From positions 1,302,001 to 1,366,000 of the forward strand of contig NZ_CP012601.1 in NCBI RefSeq assembly GCF_001278755.1: a stretch of DNA of 64,000 bases, given 5' to 3'. Shown piece after piece: positions 1 through 8,625 of this stretch (positions are counted from its first letter, which is position 1; every line of letters starts with the position of its first letter). The stretch comes from Bacillus sp. FJAT-22090 (GTDB lineage Bacteria > Bacillota > Bacilli > Bacillales_A > Planococcaceae). Under the pieces are notes generated by a model. It was not told the DNA's origin. It searched no databases and saw only the letters and a program-made list of their open reading frames with translations. The position numbers and the translations under genes were made by a program.

Positions 1-97
1 TTAGTTCAACACCTCATTTTAGTGTTCCCTAAGTTGGTTTCTTATTCAACTAATCTGCCTCTTTAGTTTAAGTAGATATTGAATTCTAGTGAAAAGA

Positions 98-123
98 GAA
101 CCAAGAGAATTTTCTCTTGGTTC
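98..123 (-). terminator. Hairpin terminator after arsC
   Basis: Two perfect 12-base arms (98-109 and 112-123) pair around a 2-base centre, just after the arsC stop codon. Downstream on the minus strand there is only a short, interrupted T run, so termination may be moderate. Positions 1-97 hold no supported gene. Confidence 0.6.
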
Positions 124-130
124 TGTTATA

Positions 131-550
131 TTATTTGCCGGTGTCAGAAAAATGCTTGATTCTTTCTCCAATTTCATCACGAACTCGTTGGAAGGTAGAC
201 CATTTTTCTTCATCAGTTCCTTGTGCTTTAGCAGGGTCGTCAAAGCCCCAATGATCCCGTTTCACATGAGTTGGTGTCATTGGACATTTATCCGCAGCGT
301 CCCCACAAAGTGTAACTACAAAATCCGCATTATTTAATGTTTCCATATCAATGATATCTGAAGTTTGATCAGAAATGTCAATTCCAACCTCATTCATCGC
401 TTTAACAGCATTAGGATTCAAGCCATGTGCTTCAATTCCTGCACTTAGAACCTCCCACTCATCGCCTAAGTATTTTTTTCCCCAAGCTTCTGCCATTTGG
501 CTTCTGCATGAATTTCCTGTGCATAAAAAGTAAATTGTTTTTTTAGTCAT
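131..550 (-). CDS. arsC: Arsenate reductase, thioredoxin-coupled (ArsC)
   Basis: This cytoplasmic enzyme reduces arsenate to arsenite, which ArsB then exports. The 139-residue protein has the low-molecular-weight phosphatase fold signature with nucleophile Cys10 in CTGNSCRS, plus Cys82 and Cys89 in the LCGDAADKC segment. These three cysteines form the disulfide relay of the Staphylococcus/Bacillus thioredoxin-dependent ArsC type. Length is normal for the family. It is the last gene of the minus-strand arsR-arsB-arsC unit, about 100 bases after arsB, with no hairpin between them. A GGAG motif lies about 11 bases before the ATG. Regulation is expected through ArsR at the operon promoter. Confidence 0.96.
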   Translation of the reverse strand: MTKKTIYFLCTGNSCRSQMAEAWGKKYLGDEWEVLSAGIEAHGLNPNAVKAMNEVGIDISDQTSDIIDMETLNNADFVVTLCGDAADKCPMTPTHVKRDHWGFDDPAKAQGTDEEKWSTFQRVRDEIGERIKHFSDTGK

Positions 551-651
551 TTCTAAGTAGTCTCCTTTGTACTATGCTTTAAATAATTTTCAAAATTTAT
601 ATTACTGTTCTGCTATTATCGGTATAAAGATGGTTAATCAATTTCTCTCCA

Positions 652-1947
652 TTAGAAAAATAATAATGAAATATATAAACCTAGAAGTGTAAGGAATAGG
701 ATTGGAATTGTTAGGATAATTCCAGTTTTAAAATAAGTGCCCCACGAGATTTTTACGCCTTTTTGAGATAAAACATGAAGCCAAACTAATGTTGCAAGTG
801 AACCAATCGGTGTAATTTTTGGACCTAAATCAGATCCAATGATATTGGCATAAATAAGTGCTTCACGGATAGTTCCAGAAGTATTTGTTTCTGCAATTGC
901 TAAAGCATCTATCATAACGGTTGGCATGTTATTCATAAGGGAGGATAGGAAGGCAGCAATGAATCCCATTGACATCGTAGCCACGAATAACCCTTGTTCT
1001 GCAGCCACTTCAATTACGCCAGCTAATGCATTCGTTAGTCCTGCATTTCCTAATCCGTATACGACAACATACATACCAATGGAAAAAAACACAATATTCC
1101 ATGGAGCTCCTTTTATAACAGTTTTTGTGTCAACGACGTTACTTCTTCTTGCCATTATTATAAAGAAAATTGCTATAATTCCAGCAACAATTGAAACAGG
1201 AATGTTGATGAATTCACTACTAAAGTAACCAACAACCAATATAGCAAGAACATACCATGAAAGGTGAAACATTTTTATATCTTTAATTGCTTCTTTTGGT
1301 TCTCGTAGTTTAGATAAATCATATGTCCTTGGAATGCTTTTTCTAAAATAAAATAGTAAAACACTAATAGTTGCTATCAGTGAAAATATATTAGGAATAA
1401 TCATTCTCGAAGCATATTCCACGAAGCCAATATTAAAGAAATCCGCTGATACAATGTTAACTAGGTTACTTACCACGAATGGTAGCGATGTTGTATCCGC
1501 TATAAATCCACTCGCCATAATGAATGGAAAAATCATTTTTTCTTGGAAATTCAAATTACGTACCATTGCTAGGACAATTGGTGTTAATATTAATGCTGCT
1601 CCATCATTGGCGAAAAATGCAGCAACAATTGCTCCTAAAATACTTATATAAATGAACATTTTAATACCATTACTTTTTGCAGCCCTTGCCATATGTAATG
1701 CTGCCCATTCAAATAATCCAATCTCGTCTAAAATTAGAGATATAAGGATTATTGCAATAAAGGATAATGTTGCATTCCAAGTGATGTCTACTACTTCCAT
1801 TACATCATTAAAATCTACAACACCTACTAATAAGGCAATAACTGCTCCTCCACAGGCAGACCAACCTATGTTCAAACCTTTTGGCTGCCAAATAACGAAA
1901 ACAAGCGTTACTATGAAAATAATTGAAGCTAAAATAATTGGCGACAA
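652..1947 (-). CDS. arsB: Arsenite efflux pump ArsB
   Basis: This integral membrane protein exports arsenite (and antimonite) using the proton gradient. It has about ten to twelve hydrophobic segments, the [15 protein letters not shown] region typical of ArsB, and normal length (about 431 residues). An in-frame ATG at 1962 overlaps the arsR stop by one base, but the only good Shine-Dalgarno lies inside that extension: GGAGG followed eight bases later by TTG. I therefore place the start at the TTG at 1947. The gene sits between arsR and arsC and probably depends on translational coupling to arsR. Confidence 0.94.
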   Translation of the reverse strand: MSPIILASIIFIVTLVFVIWQPKGLNIGWSACGGAVIALLVGVVDFNDVMEVVDITWNATLSFIAIILISLILDEIGLFEWAALHMARAAKSNGIKMFIYISILGAIVAAFFANDGAALILTPIVLAMVRNLNFQEKMIFPFIMASGFIADTTSLPFVVSNLVNIVSADFFNIGFVEYASRMIIPNIFSLIATISVLLFYFRKSIPRTYDLSKLREPKEAIKDIKMFHLSWYVLAILVVGYFSSEFINIPVSIVAGIIAIFFIIMARRSNVVDTKTVIKGAPWNIVFFSIGMYVVVYGLGNAGLTNALAGVIEVAAEQGLFVATMSMGFIAAFLSSLMNNMPTVMIDALAIAETNTSGTIREALIYANIIGSDLGPKITPIGSLATLVWLHVLSQKGVKISWGTYFKTGIILTIPILFLTLLGLYISLLFF

Positions 1948-1961
1948 AGTGCTAACCTCCA

Positions 1962-2306
1962 TTAATCACACGAGATACGTAATCCCTGTGCTTCTAATTC
2001 TTGTAGTTTAAAATCTTGGTTTGGAAGATGATGAATTAAGCTTTGAACCATTGAAAAAACTTCACTTTCTTTGTTCAATGAATACATAATCCATTGACCC
2101 CTTCTAGTTTCCCGTACCAATCCAGCATCTTTTAACTTCCGTACGTGCTGACTAATGGCAGGCTGACTAACCTTAAATATTTCAACAAATTCACATACAC
2201 AATAATCATGAGTATCAAGCATTTTAAGCATTGTAAGTCTTGTTTTATCACCTAACAGTTTTAATATTGTTGCTGCCTTTTCTATTTCAATCGTTGATTT
2301 TTCCAC
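1962..2306 (-). CDS. arsR: ArsR-type arsenic-responsive repressor
   Basis: This winged-helix repressor should release the ars promoter when arsenite binds. The 114-residue protein has the ArsR helix-turn-helix ([19 protein letters not shown]) and the CVCEF metal-binding cysteine pair of the classic ELCVCDL-type site. An in-frame ATG exists at 2333, but GAGGAGG is seven bases before the GTG at 2306, so that GTG is the likely start. The gene heads the arsR-arsB-arsC operon, and its stop codon touches the first possible arsB start. Candidate operator repeats lie just upstream at 2349-2373. Confidence 0.94.
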   Translation of the reverse strand: MEKSTIEIEKAATILKLLGDKTRLTMLKMLDTHDYCVCEFVEIFKVSQPAISQHVRKLKDAGLVRETRRGQWIMYSLNKESEVFSMVQSLIHHLPNQDFKLQELEAQGLRISCD

Positions 2307-2348
2307 GAAAGTACCTCCTCTCATTGTATTCATTAGTATATAACGATT

Positions 2349-2373
2349 TACTTATATAATAATGTACTTATAT
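2349..2373 (-). promoter_or_regulatory. Candidate ArsR operator: two direct repeats
   Basis: The 9-base string tacttatat occurs at 2349-2357 and again at 2365-2373, a 16-base period, about 45-65 bases before the arsR start in a very AT-rich promoter-like stretch. ArsR normally represses its own operon from such a position. The assignment is inferred from location and repetition. Confidence 0.45.
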
Positions 2374-2685
2374 TCGATTTGCAACCATACTTCTAACAGA
2401 AATTGGATCATTACTCCAATGATCTCGGTGCATACAGACTGTTATGCCCTGTATGATTAGCACTTATGGGAGATTAATCCTTAAAGATTGCTTGCCCCAG
2501 CCTTACCTTTATTTTTGAAAAAATGGGCATATTTCTTGATTCACCTATTAACTCTATATAGTCAACCTGAAGGCTCTGCCTTATTTTTCTATGACTCTTT
2601 TGTTATGCACATGTCCAGTTAAATAATCCTTTTACTTCTTTTCAACATATAATGTTGAGAATCAAAATTAAAGGAGTGAAACACA
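2374..2685. other. Intergenic stretch with small hairpins, no gene seen
   Basis: No credible coding frame was found. Three small inverted repeats are visible: GATCATT/AATGATC near 2405-2425, CATACAG/CTGTATG near 2432-2456, and a short AAGGC/GCCTT hairpin followed by Ts near 2569-2590 on the plus strand. Together they could mark a small RNA or leader, but no recognised family matches. The last 20 bases hold the ribosome site of the next gene. Confidence 0.3.
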
Positions 2686-2961
2686 ATGGGTTTTTTCCAG
2701 CCCGAGGGAACAATGGCACCACAATCCCCTCCCCCACCTTTCATACCACCAAAACCTTCAGTATCCTATATAATTGACTGTTTATATCAAAACACGTATG
2801 TATGGCTTTTAAATGGGGACCAATACTGGTTCTACCCAACTCGTGTGGAATATGGTGAAGTATCTGGATATAGATGGAACGGTACCTTCTGGCAATTCTA
2901 CGGAATTGACCCAAGATTTATAGATGCTGTTGCCTGTTATCCTACTCCTACCCTTTACTAA
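2686..2961 (+). CDS. Small conserved Bacillales protein with proline-rich N-terminus
   Basis: A 91-residue protein of unknown function. The first 30 residues are proline-rich (PQSPPPPFIPPKP). The remainder resembles a small family in Bacillus in which a segment like IDCLYxxTYxWLxNGDxxWFYP is followed by an aromatic-rich tail with a YRWNGxFW motif; I recall this family but cannot name a function. The start is secure: AAAGGAG is eight bases before the ATG. It stands alone on the plus strand between the ars operon and a convergent gene, and a strong hairpin follows. Confidence 0.75.
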   Translation: MGFFQPEGTMAPQSPPPPFIPPKPSVSYIIDCLYQNTYVWLLNGDQYWFYPTRVEYGEVSGYRWNGTFWQFYGIDPRFIDAVACYPTPTLY

Positions 2962-3048
2962 AATACAAAAAGCCTTTGGTAATTAAAAACCTCAAGCCTT
3001 TTTTTATGTAATAGTCTTAAATTGAATACAATTAACATTTTTTAGCAT

Positions 3049-3088
3049 AAAAACTCATTTGCAAAATTTTTTTTGCAAATGAGTTTTT
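3049..3088. terminator. Strong bidirectional terminator
   Basis: An 18-base perfect inverted repeat (3049-3066 and 3071-3088) has a 4-base loop, with A-rich and T-rich ends. It lies between two converging genes and can serve both strands. Confidence 0.85.
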
Positions 3089-3143
3089 AATTATTAGCAG
3101 ACATCTAGTTTTAATTTGAAATATGCCTTACTTTAATACATCT

Positions 3144-6100
3144 TTAATTATTTTGCTCTAAGAACTGGTAAATCGCCATCATTTCTTGTTTATTTAACTC
3201 ACGAATACGCTTGAAAATAAGAAGATCTGCAACAGGCTCAAGATTTAAGCTTTGTGCAACAACATCACTTACTTTACCATTTAGCCATGTGTGCACGTCT
3301 ATGCCCTCGACGATTTCTTTACGCCCTTCATCATTGATGCCACTTGCATAACAACTAACACACGGAATTGTTAATTTAAAGACGCCATCATGCAGATTAT
3401 CTTCTGAAATAACTTTCTTTCCTTGGCAGAATGGACATGGATGGCTTTTTTTAATTTTATTTATTTGGGTAACTAATTTTTTGTAACCAAATGCTTCATA
3501 AACATATGTTAGTTTTTTGTATTTTCCATTTGTGAAATACTTATCAATGATGGTTTCTCTCGTTTCTGTGATATTGTCAAAATCACAGATGGTAATCCGA
3601 TTATTAATGCTGATTGCTTCGATATTGCCGCTAATAATGTCCCAGAATGGCAGGGCATTTTGTAAAACGATTTCATAGTGAGCAAAGCTTGCAAGCTCTA
3701 GTTCAAGCATTTTCAGAGCGACTTGTGTTTCTCTCGGTAATAAGGACACATCTTCGCTTAAAGTCATATCACCGCCGACAATGTCTTTTAATTTTTCTAG
3801 TTGCTGTAACTTCCCGACTGTTTTCATCGCTTGATCAAGTGGCTGGTTAATAATCTCACGTATATCCGAGTCGTCAAATTTCAGCTTTTTATGGTGGTTT
3901 AATACGGTTCCTTCGCAAACTGGACATGTAATCATCTCTTTGGATTCTTTTATATGCTCTTTAATAATCGATTTCGATACAAATATATAACGCCCAATGA
4001 TTAAATTAAAGCCTTCCCAAGTCCTTCTTGTCTTGCCTTCTTTATCATAAAATGACTTTTCCCAATACCCGTATAAAAAGGTATGCTTTTCTGCTTCAGA
4101 CATGTCATTATAACTTTTACTTATATCCTGACCGAGTTCATTTTTAATCTCATCAAAGAGGAATTCTAATTTTGAAAACTGATAAAATTTTAAAACTTCC
4201 ATTACATCTGCATGTAATTGACCATCCCAAAATGGCACGGTTTTATCCTGAAGAACCACTTCAAAATCAAATTTTTCAATCACTCGACGGCCCGAACAGC
4301 ATGGGCAATGATTGTCTTGATGATAGAAATCAAAGCTTCTCGTATCTTTATTGGTCGGATGAGCTGCTACAATATGGTTGATCACGCCGCCAAGTTCATA
4401 AAGAAAACTATATTGACTATATAAGTGACGTTCCAGGTCTATAGCGATAACGGGTGCAATTATGTCTGTTTCATATTCACCATAAATCAAACGGGCCATG
4501 GAGGATAAGCTTTTTAAAATACCGCCCTTATAGACGTTTTCTGCATTATTAAAATAGGCAATATGGTTTTCTGTTAAAAAGTTTATGCCATTTGGTTGAT
4601 TTAGTGTAGATGAAATTTGCAAAGGTGCAACCTGTTCTGGACCGTTTTGTCCGCGATAATAATCATCATGACCGACAACATCAAGACGCTCGACAGGTGC
4701 AATCTGCCTGTCCCCAAAATCAACGATAAAATCAGAGTTGTCTATCATATAAGCATTATGCTCAATCATCATAATAGAGACAGATTCATCTTGCAGAATG
4801 ACTCTTACACTATCAATGAATTGATTTAAAATATTTTGTGATAAACCTTTGGAAGGCTCGTCAAAAATAAAGAGCGTATGTGGGTTTCTTGAGTTAGCAA
4901 ACAGCTCAGAAACTAAATGAACACATTGAAATTCACCCGTTGATAAAGACTGCGTTTTTCTTTCCAACGTCAAATAACCAAGTCCAAGTTTGATCAATAA
5001 GCTCAAGCGTTTATGAGCAATATCTTCCTTTGGCAGTTCTTCAATAATATCTTCAATCGAACGCTGAAAAATATCATCAATATCTTCACTATATTTTGTA
5101 AGTTTCCTTTTAATATCAAGAAACGTTGCAACTGTAGACCGACTAGTAATCGATTGATTTCGATCTTGCCCAACTATTACGAGTTTATCTTTTGGATATC
5201 GCTTCTGAAAATCTTTGGCAATGCACTCATTAACAAGTGTAGACTTCCCACATCCTGATTCCCCCGTAAAAGTGACAATTCTATTTTTAGGAATCTGAAT
5301 TTCTTTCATTTGAATATTACGGCAGTAAAGATCTTGAAATTGATAGTATTCTATTGGCATTTCTTTATTTCTTTCCGAAGTGATTGGTTGTGGACGTGGG
5401 GATTCTTCTACAATTTTCCCACCGTATTTTCCACTACCAGGTCCAAAGAATAATTGTTCTTCCGATGTGTTAAGCACCGTGTCAGAATGGTCAATGAGCC
5501 AAATCTGATTCTTGTAGCCCAATTGTTTAATCTCTTCTAAAATTTTCAATAGTGTTTGGTGGTCTAGACCTACTGAAATTTCATCAACAATAATAACGGT
5601 ATTTTCACTTGTTGCCATAAATTCTGCCAAGTAAAGTCGTGTTATTTCTCCACCTGACAAGGTACCCATAATACGATTTAATGTTAGATAACCAATATTC
5701 ATATTGAGTATATTTTGAAGAATATGTTGTTTTGCTTCACTAATATGTAATTCTTCTCTAAGGGAAAGAATCGTTTCAATACTTAAGTTGTTAATATCGG
5801 AAATACTATGTGGTTGATTCAATATTTCTATCTTATGTTGCTCCACTTCTGGATTAAAACGCTTGCCCTCACACTTTTTACATTCGATATTTTTCGTAGT
5901 GCCGCGCCCTTTACATGCGGGACACCAACCTAATTCATTATTAAATGAAAAAACTTCTGGAGAAAGATTAAATTCTTCAGCAAGTCGCACGCGAATCTCT
6001 TTAAAAACGCCCGTATGGGTGCCTATCGTTGAACGTGGATTCGAAGAAATGGATGATTTTCCGAGAAAAAGTACTAGAGGCATTTCTTCCATTTTGATAG

Positions 6101-6314
6101 CACTGAAATTAGTTTCCATAATGTTTGGAAACAAATATTGATATTCAGCTTTTGGTAATAAGGAAACGAGACGCTTCTTGGACTCTTCTCCAATAGTTTG
6201 ACAAAATGTTGTTTTACCTGATCCAGATAAACCAGCAATTCCTAACGATTTATCTACAGGTAGTGCTACATCTAGTTTGTTAATATTGTTCGCTATTAAT
6301 TTATTTACTTTCAT
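3144..6314 (-). CDS. UvrA-like ABC ATPase with extra C-terminal UvrA-like third module
   Basis: A UvrA-family protein of 1056 residues. First ATPase: Walker A GLSGSGKTT (28-36), a CxxC...CxxC zinc cluster (131-148), LSGGE (219-223) and a Walker B ending in VDE near 245. Second ATPase: Walker A GESGCGKST (351-359), LSTGE (456-460) and FDEPS (484-488). Only about 180 residues separate Walker A1 from the first signature, so the UvrB-binding and insertion domains of true UvrA are missing. A tail of about 510 residues looks like another UvrA half: CPCC (669-672), an LYG...RTWEGF..IIGRY stretch, CPVC (796-799) and a later Cys pair set (959-987), but without Walker A and with a degenerate signature. 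The start at 6314 is favoured by GGAGATGAT upstream; an ATG at 6353 is in frame. A role in repair or drug protection is unproven. Confidence 0.85.
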   Translation of the reverse strand: MKVNKLIANNINKLDVALPVDKSLGIAGLSGSGKTTFCQTIGEESKKRLVSLLPKAEYQYLFPNIMETNFSAIKMEEMPLVLFLGKSSISSNPRSTIGTHTGVFKEIRVRLAEEFNLSPEVFSFNNELGWCPACKGRGTTKNIECKKCEGKRFNPEVEQHKIEILNQPHSISDINNLSIETILSLREELHISEAKQHILQNILNMNIGYLTLNRIMGTLSGGEITRLYLAEFMATSENTVIIVDEISVGLDHQTLLKILEEIKQLGYKNQIWLIDHSDTVLNTSEEQLFFGPGSGKYGGKIVEESPRPQPITSERNKEMPIEYYQFQDLYCRNIQMKEIQIPKNRIVTFTGESGCGKSTLVNECIAKDFQKRYPKDKLVIVGQDRNQSITSRSTVATFLDIKRKLTKYSEDIDDIFQRSIEDIIEELPKEDIAHKRLSLLIKLGLGYLTLERKTQSLSTGEFQCVHLVSELFANSRNPHTLFIFDEPSKGLSQNILNQFIDSVRVILQDESVSIMMIEHNAYMIDNSDFIVDFGDRQIAPVERLDVVGHDDYYRGQNGPEQVAPLQISSTLNQPNGINFLTENHIAYFNNAENVYKGGILKSLSSMARLIYGEYETDIIAPVIAIDLERHLYSQYSFLYELGGVINHIVAAHPTNKDTRSFDFYHQDNHCPCCSGRRVIEKFDFEVVLQDKTVPFWDGQLHADVMEVLKFYQFSKLEFLFDEIKNELGQDISKSYNDMSEAEKHTFLYGYWEKSFYDKEGKTRRTWEGFNLIIGRYIFVSKSIIKEHIKESKEMITCPVCEGTVLNHHKKLKFDDSDIREIINQPLDQAMKTVGKLQQLEKLKDIVGGDMTLSEDVSLLPRETQVALKMLELELASFAHYEIVLQNALPFWDIISGNIEAISINNRITICDFDNITETRETIIDKYFTNGKYKKLTYVYEAFGYKKLVTQINKIKKSHPCPFCQGKKVISEDNLHDGVFKLTIPCVSCYASGINDEGRKEIVEGIDVHTWLNGKVSDVVAQSLNLEPVADLLIFKRIRELNKQEMMAIYQFLEQNN

Positions 6315-6407
6315 AGTGGTATCATCTCCATTCTCTAAATTAAGTATTGCCATATTAGTAAAACTTCATCTTCATCTGTTATCCGATAAATTAGATAAAT
6401 AAGAAAG

Positions 6408-6435
6408 GGCACAATTCTTGTTACCGAATTGCGCC
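6408..6435 (-). terminator. Terminator between regulator and UvrA-like gene
   Basis: Arms at 6408-6417 and 6426-6435 pair with one G-U wobble around an 8-base loop, followed on the minus strand by a T-rich run. The hairpin suggests that the UvrA-like gene has its own transcript. Confidence 0.6.
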
Positions 6436-6455
6436 TATTGTTGAAGAATTCATTT

Positions 6456-7208
6456 TTACAGTTCTGATACCACTTTTCCGAGCTTTTCACCCATTTTCAT
6501 CCAAGCATATTTAGCTCCCTCAATTGCTCCCTCACGAGCTTTTGTTGCTTCACTAAATCCAGTTTGATCAAGATGTAGATTGATAATTCCATCTGAACCT
6601 TTTTTCAAAGTCCATGTAACAATAGTGCTTTCTCCGGCACTTACCCATGTGTAAGAAAGCTTATTAGGTTCATCCACTACTAATACTTCACTATCTACAA
6701 TTCCATCCCACCATTCATTTGGCTCCGCTCGGAATTGAAATTTATGTCCTACGATTGGTTTAAAGTCATTATTCCATATCCATTTCGCAAGAGTATCCGA
6801 ATCTGTTAAAGCGTTCCATACTTGCTCAATTGAACTTGTAAATTGAAACTCTAATGATACGTCTGATTTCATATTTTTTTCCTCCAATAAAAGATTTAAT
6901 TTAACCATTCTTTGTATCCAAAATCCTTCGTAAAAAGATATCCAATCTTGAATTTCTTTCAACGGAGAGGCATTTAACCGATACCTCGTTTCTCTACCAA
7001 CTCTTCGCACAATTACGAGATCAGCATCTTTAAGGATAGCTAAATGCTTAGATACTGCTGTACGACCCATTTGAAAATGAACCGTTATCTCATGTAGGGG
7101 TAATTCTTCAACATCTGCCAACATTCGAAGTAATTCTCGCCTTGTTGGATCGGCAATTGCAGCATATACATCCCTCGATTTACCTTTTTCGTTTGAAATA
7201 ATTCCCAC
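6456..7208 (-). CDS. ArsR-type HTH fused to SRPBCC (AHSA1) domain
   Basis: A 250-residue two-domain protein. Residues about 10-100 form an ArsR winged helix (ADPTRRELLRML, and TAVSKHLAILKDADLV as recognition helix). Residues about 115-250 form an AHSA1/SRPBCC domain (FTSSIEQVWNALTDSDTLAKW), a hydrophobic-cavity fold. It is probably a transcriptional regulator whose SRPBCC part senses a small ligand. The start is uncertain: the only upstream codon is a GTG directly joined to an AAAGG motif. A large inverted repeat at 7269-7315 lies about 60 bases upstream and could be its operator. The ArsR domain lacks the CVC metal site, so metal sensing is unlikely. Confidence 0.88.
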   Translation of the reverse strand: MGIISNEKGKSRDVYAAIADPTRRELLRMLADVEELPLHEITVHFQMGRTAVSKHLAILKDADLVIVRRVGRETRYRLNASPLKEIQDWISFYEGFWIQRMVKLNLLLEEKNMKSDVSLEFQFTSSIEQVWNALTDSDTLAKWIWNNDFKPIVGHKFQFRAEPNEWWDGIVDSEVLVVDEPNKLSYTWVSAGESTIVTWTLKKGSDGIINLHLDQTGFSEATKAREGAIEGAKYAWMKMGEKLGKVVSEL

Positions 7209-7268
7209 CTTTTCTTTTCATTAGTATTTCTGTATTATCACCGATTTTCATTCTTAATAAACCTAATA

Positions 7269-7315
7269 TGACACCTTTTGTTGTCCTATTTATTATAGGA
7301 CACTAAAAGGTGTCA
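7269..7315. promoter_or_regulatory. 21-base inverted repeat, candidate operator
   Basis: Arms 7269-7289 and 7295-7315 match at 19 of 21 positions around a 5-base loop. No T tract follows on either strand, so an operator or mRNA structure is more likely than a terminator. The nearest gene start is the ArsR-SRPBCC regulator at 7208. Confidence 0.5.
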
Positions 7316-7566
7316 TGTCAAATTTGCTTGCTATTCCTTTTTCTGATCCTTAGAAATGATTATTTTTTTCTGCCCCTTTCACTATCCATAAATCACAAAA
7401 TCATACTTCTCCAAAGATAATGAAAATGGTTATAAGGGTTCATTACTTCAATTTCAATGAAATCCATAGACTTATTAATGTACTTTCTCCTCTTTTTTAA
7501 CGATTGAGCAGGGGCTTTTTAAATGTTTTTATTTTTTTCAAGAAGAAATTTATTTTTATAATAGTC
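7316..7566. other. Gene-free stretch
   Basis: I see no coding frame, RNA or repeat that I can support here; the sequence is AT-rich with frequent stops in all frames. Confidence 0.4.
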
Positions 7567-7640
7567 AAAAAAAAAGAGCTGCCTATGCACCTCGATGTTC
7601 TTTAGCAAAAGCCATCGTGAGGTAAGTATAGTTAGCAGCT
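7567..7640 (-). terminator. Long-hairpin terminator for the small membrane gene
   Basis: The outer arms (7577-7582 and 7635-7640) and an inner pairing (cctcgatg near 7590 with catcgtgagg near 7613) form a long interrupted hairpin. Nine As at 7567-7575 become a T run on the minus strand. It lies downstream of the 7717-7992 gene. The loop region also encodes a ten-codon frame (7583-7615) that is probably fortuitous. Confidence 0.65.
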
Positions 7641-7716
7641 AATACTATATTAACTAGAACTAAATCCGTCTGGAAAGTCTGTTGCTGATTCTAGTTTTTA
7701 TCTCTTCTAGACTTAT

Positions 7717-7992
7717 CTACGTCGTTAACTTAGTTTCATTTTCAGGATTTGTTTTAGAAAATAAATATCCTGAGCTCGAAACCGAAGCTACTAGTATAGA
7801 TAAAAACATAAGAAGAAGTATTTCTTCTATTTGCATAAAAGGACTTATTACAAGAATAGTTAAGAATGAAAAAATCATTACTACTAGGAAAAATAGATTG
7901 TATCTCTTTTGTTTTTCTGTTGGTACAAAATAAAATATAGGTCCAAAAATAATAGAACTAATGCAAAAGAATACAAAGAATAAAAAAAACAT
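7717..7992 (-). CDS. Small hypothetical membrane protein, 91 residues
   Basis: A 91-residue protein of unknown function with three predicted membrane helices: about residues 1-22 (MFFLFFVFFCISSIIFGPIF), 32-52 (LFFLVVMIFSFLTILVI) and 58-78 (ILLLMFLSILVASVSSSGYLF). The start is well supported by AGGAGG six bases before the ATG, and a long hairpin terminator follows. No family was recognised. It is monocistronic, with no neighbour that suggests a role. Confidence 0.6.
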   Translation of the reverse strand: MFFLFFVFFCISSIIFGPIFYFVPTEKQKRYNLFFLVVMIFSFLTILVISPFMQIEEILLLMFLSILVASVSSSGYLFSKTNPENETKLTT

Positions 7993-8055
7993 AATTTCCT
8001 CCTATAGATTCTATATTTAATCTTTCTTAATTAATATATTATATTAAACAACTTT

Positions 8056-8259
8056 TCATTCATAAGTTCTCTCCTTTAACTTTAGTACTCTGGAAGAATA
8101 ATATACTGATGGTTGGACTGCTCCAAAATTAAGTCTACTTGTAGCTAATTTAACCATTGCGGTCTTACACAGATAAGTATGATTTATTTTCAAAGAATTT
8201 TTAGATTGAAGAATCATAATCTCTTTAAGATTGAAAAAAAGACTACTGTTAACTTTCAT
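8056..8259 (-). CDS. Doubtful small ORF, 67 residues
   Basis: This frame starts inside the last codons of the 8249-8464 frame (11-base overlap), as in translationally coupled pairs. It has no obvious Shine-Dalgarno of its own and no recognised domain. Composition is ordinary, with no clear membrane helix. It is listed because the stretch would otherwise be empty; it may be spurious. Confidence 0.25.
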   Translation of the reverse strand: MKVNSSLFFNLKEIMILQSKNSLKINHTYLCKTAMVKLATSRLNFGAVQPSVYYSSRVLKLKERTYE

Positions 8260-8464
8260 CGGAAAACAAATTTTTTAAGCAAGCGATGACATTTAAAGAA
8301 GAACAAATTTTAACAGCAGATTTAAATATTATTAGATAACAAGGCGCTACTAATTCCTCTGCAATTTTTGTGAGAATCATTGTGAATCTCGTGACAAAAC
8401 TATTATTGGGTAGAAAACTAAAAAAAGAACCCCCAGCGATAAGGATTCGTATTTTCCTAAACAT
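8249..8464 (-). CDS. Hypothetical small hydrophobic protein, about 71 residues
   Basis: The ATG at 8464 is preceded by AGGTGGG at a suitable distance, which favours it over the in-frame ATG at 8491. The product has two hydrophobic stretches (IRILIAGGSFFSFLP and LVAPCYLIIFKSAV) and a C-terminal Cys pair region. No family was recognised. Its end overlaps the next frame downstream. It could be a small membrane protein or chance. Confidence 0.35.
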   Translation of the reverse strand: MFRKIRILIAGGSFFSFLPNNSFVTRFTMILTKIAEELVAPCYLIIFKSAVKICSSLNVIACLKNLFSDES

Positions 8465-8625
8465 TAGATCCCACCTACTTCCATTTGCCAATTAAAGTAT
8501 TTGGTAAAATTCCAACCATCTGTATTTATAATTGGAACATTTTAATCTTCTTTTAGGGCATATACCCAGTCCCTTTATTTGACTTCTAGAATACAATAAC
8601 TAGAAAATTGTATTTGGGAGATGGT

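Noticed and set aside
926-2011. Several plus-strand open frames across the arsB region
   Set aside because: They are antisense shadows of arsB and arsR, without ribosome sites.
4172-5258. Plus-strand frames inside the UvrA-like gene
   Set aside because: Shadows of a long, motif-rich minus-strand gene.
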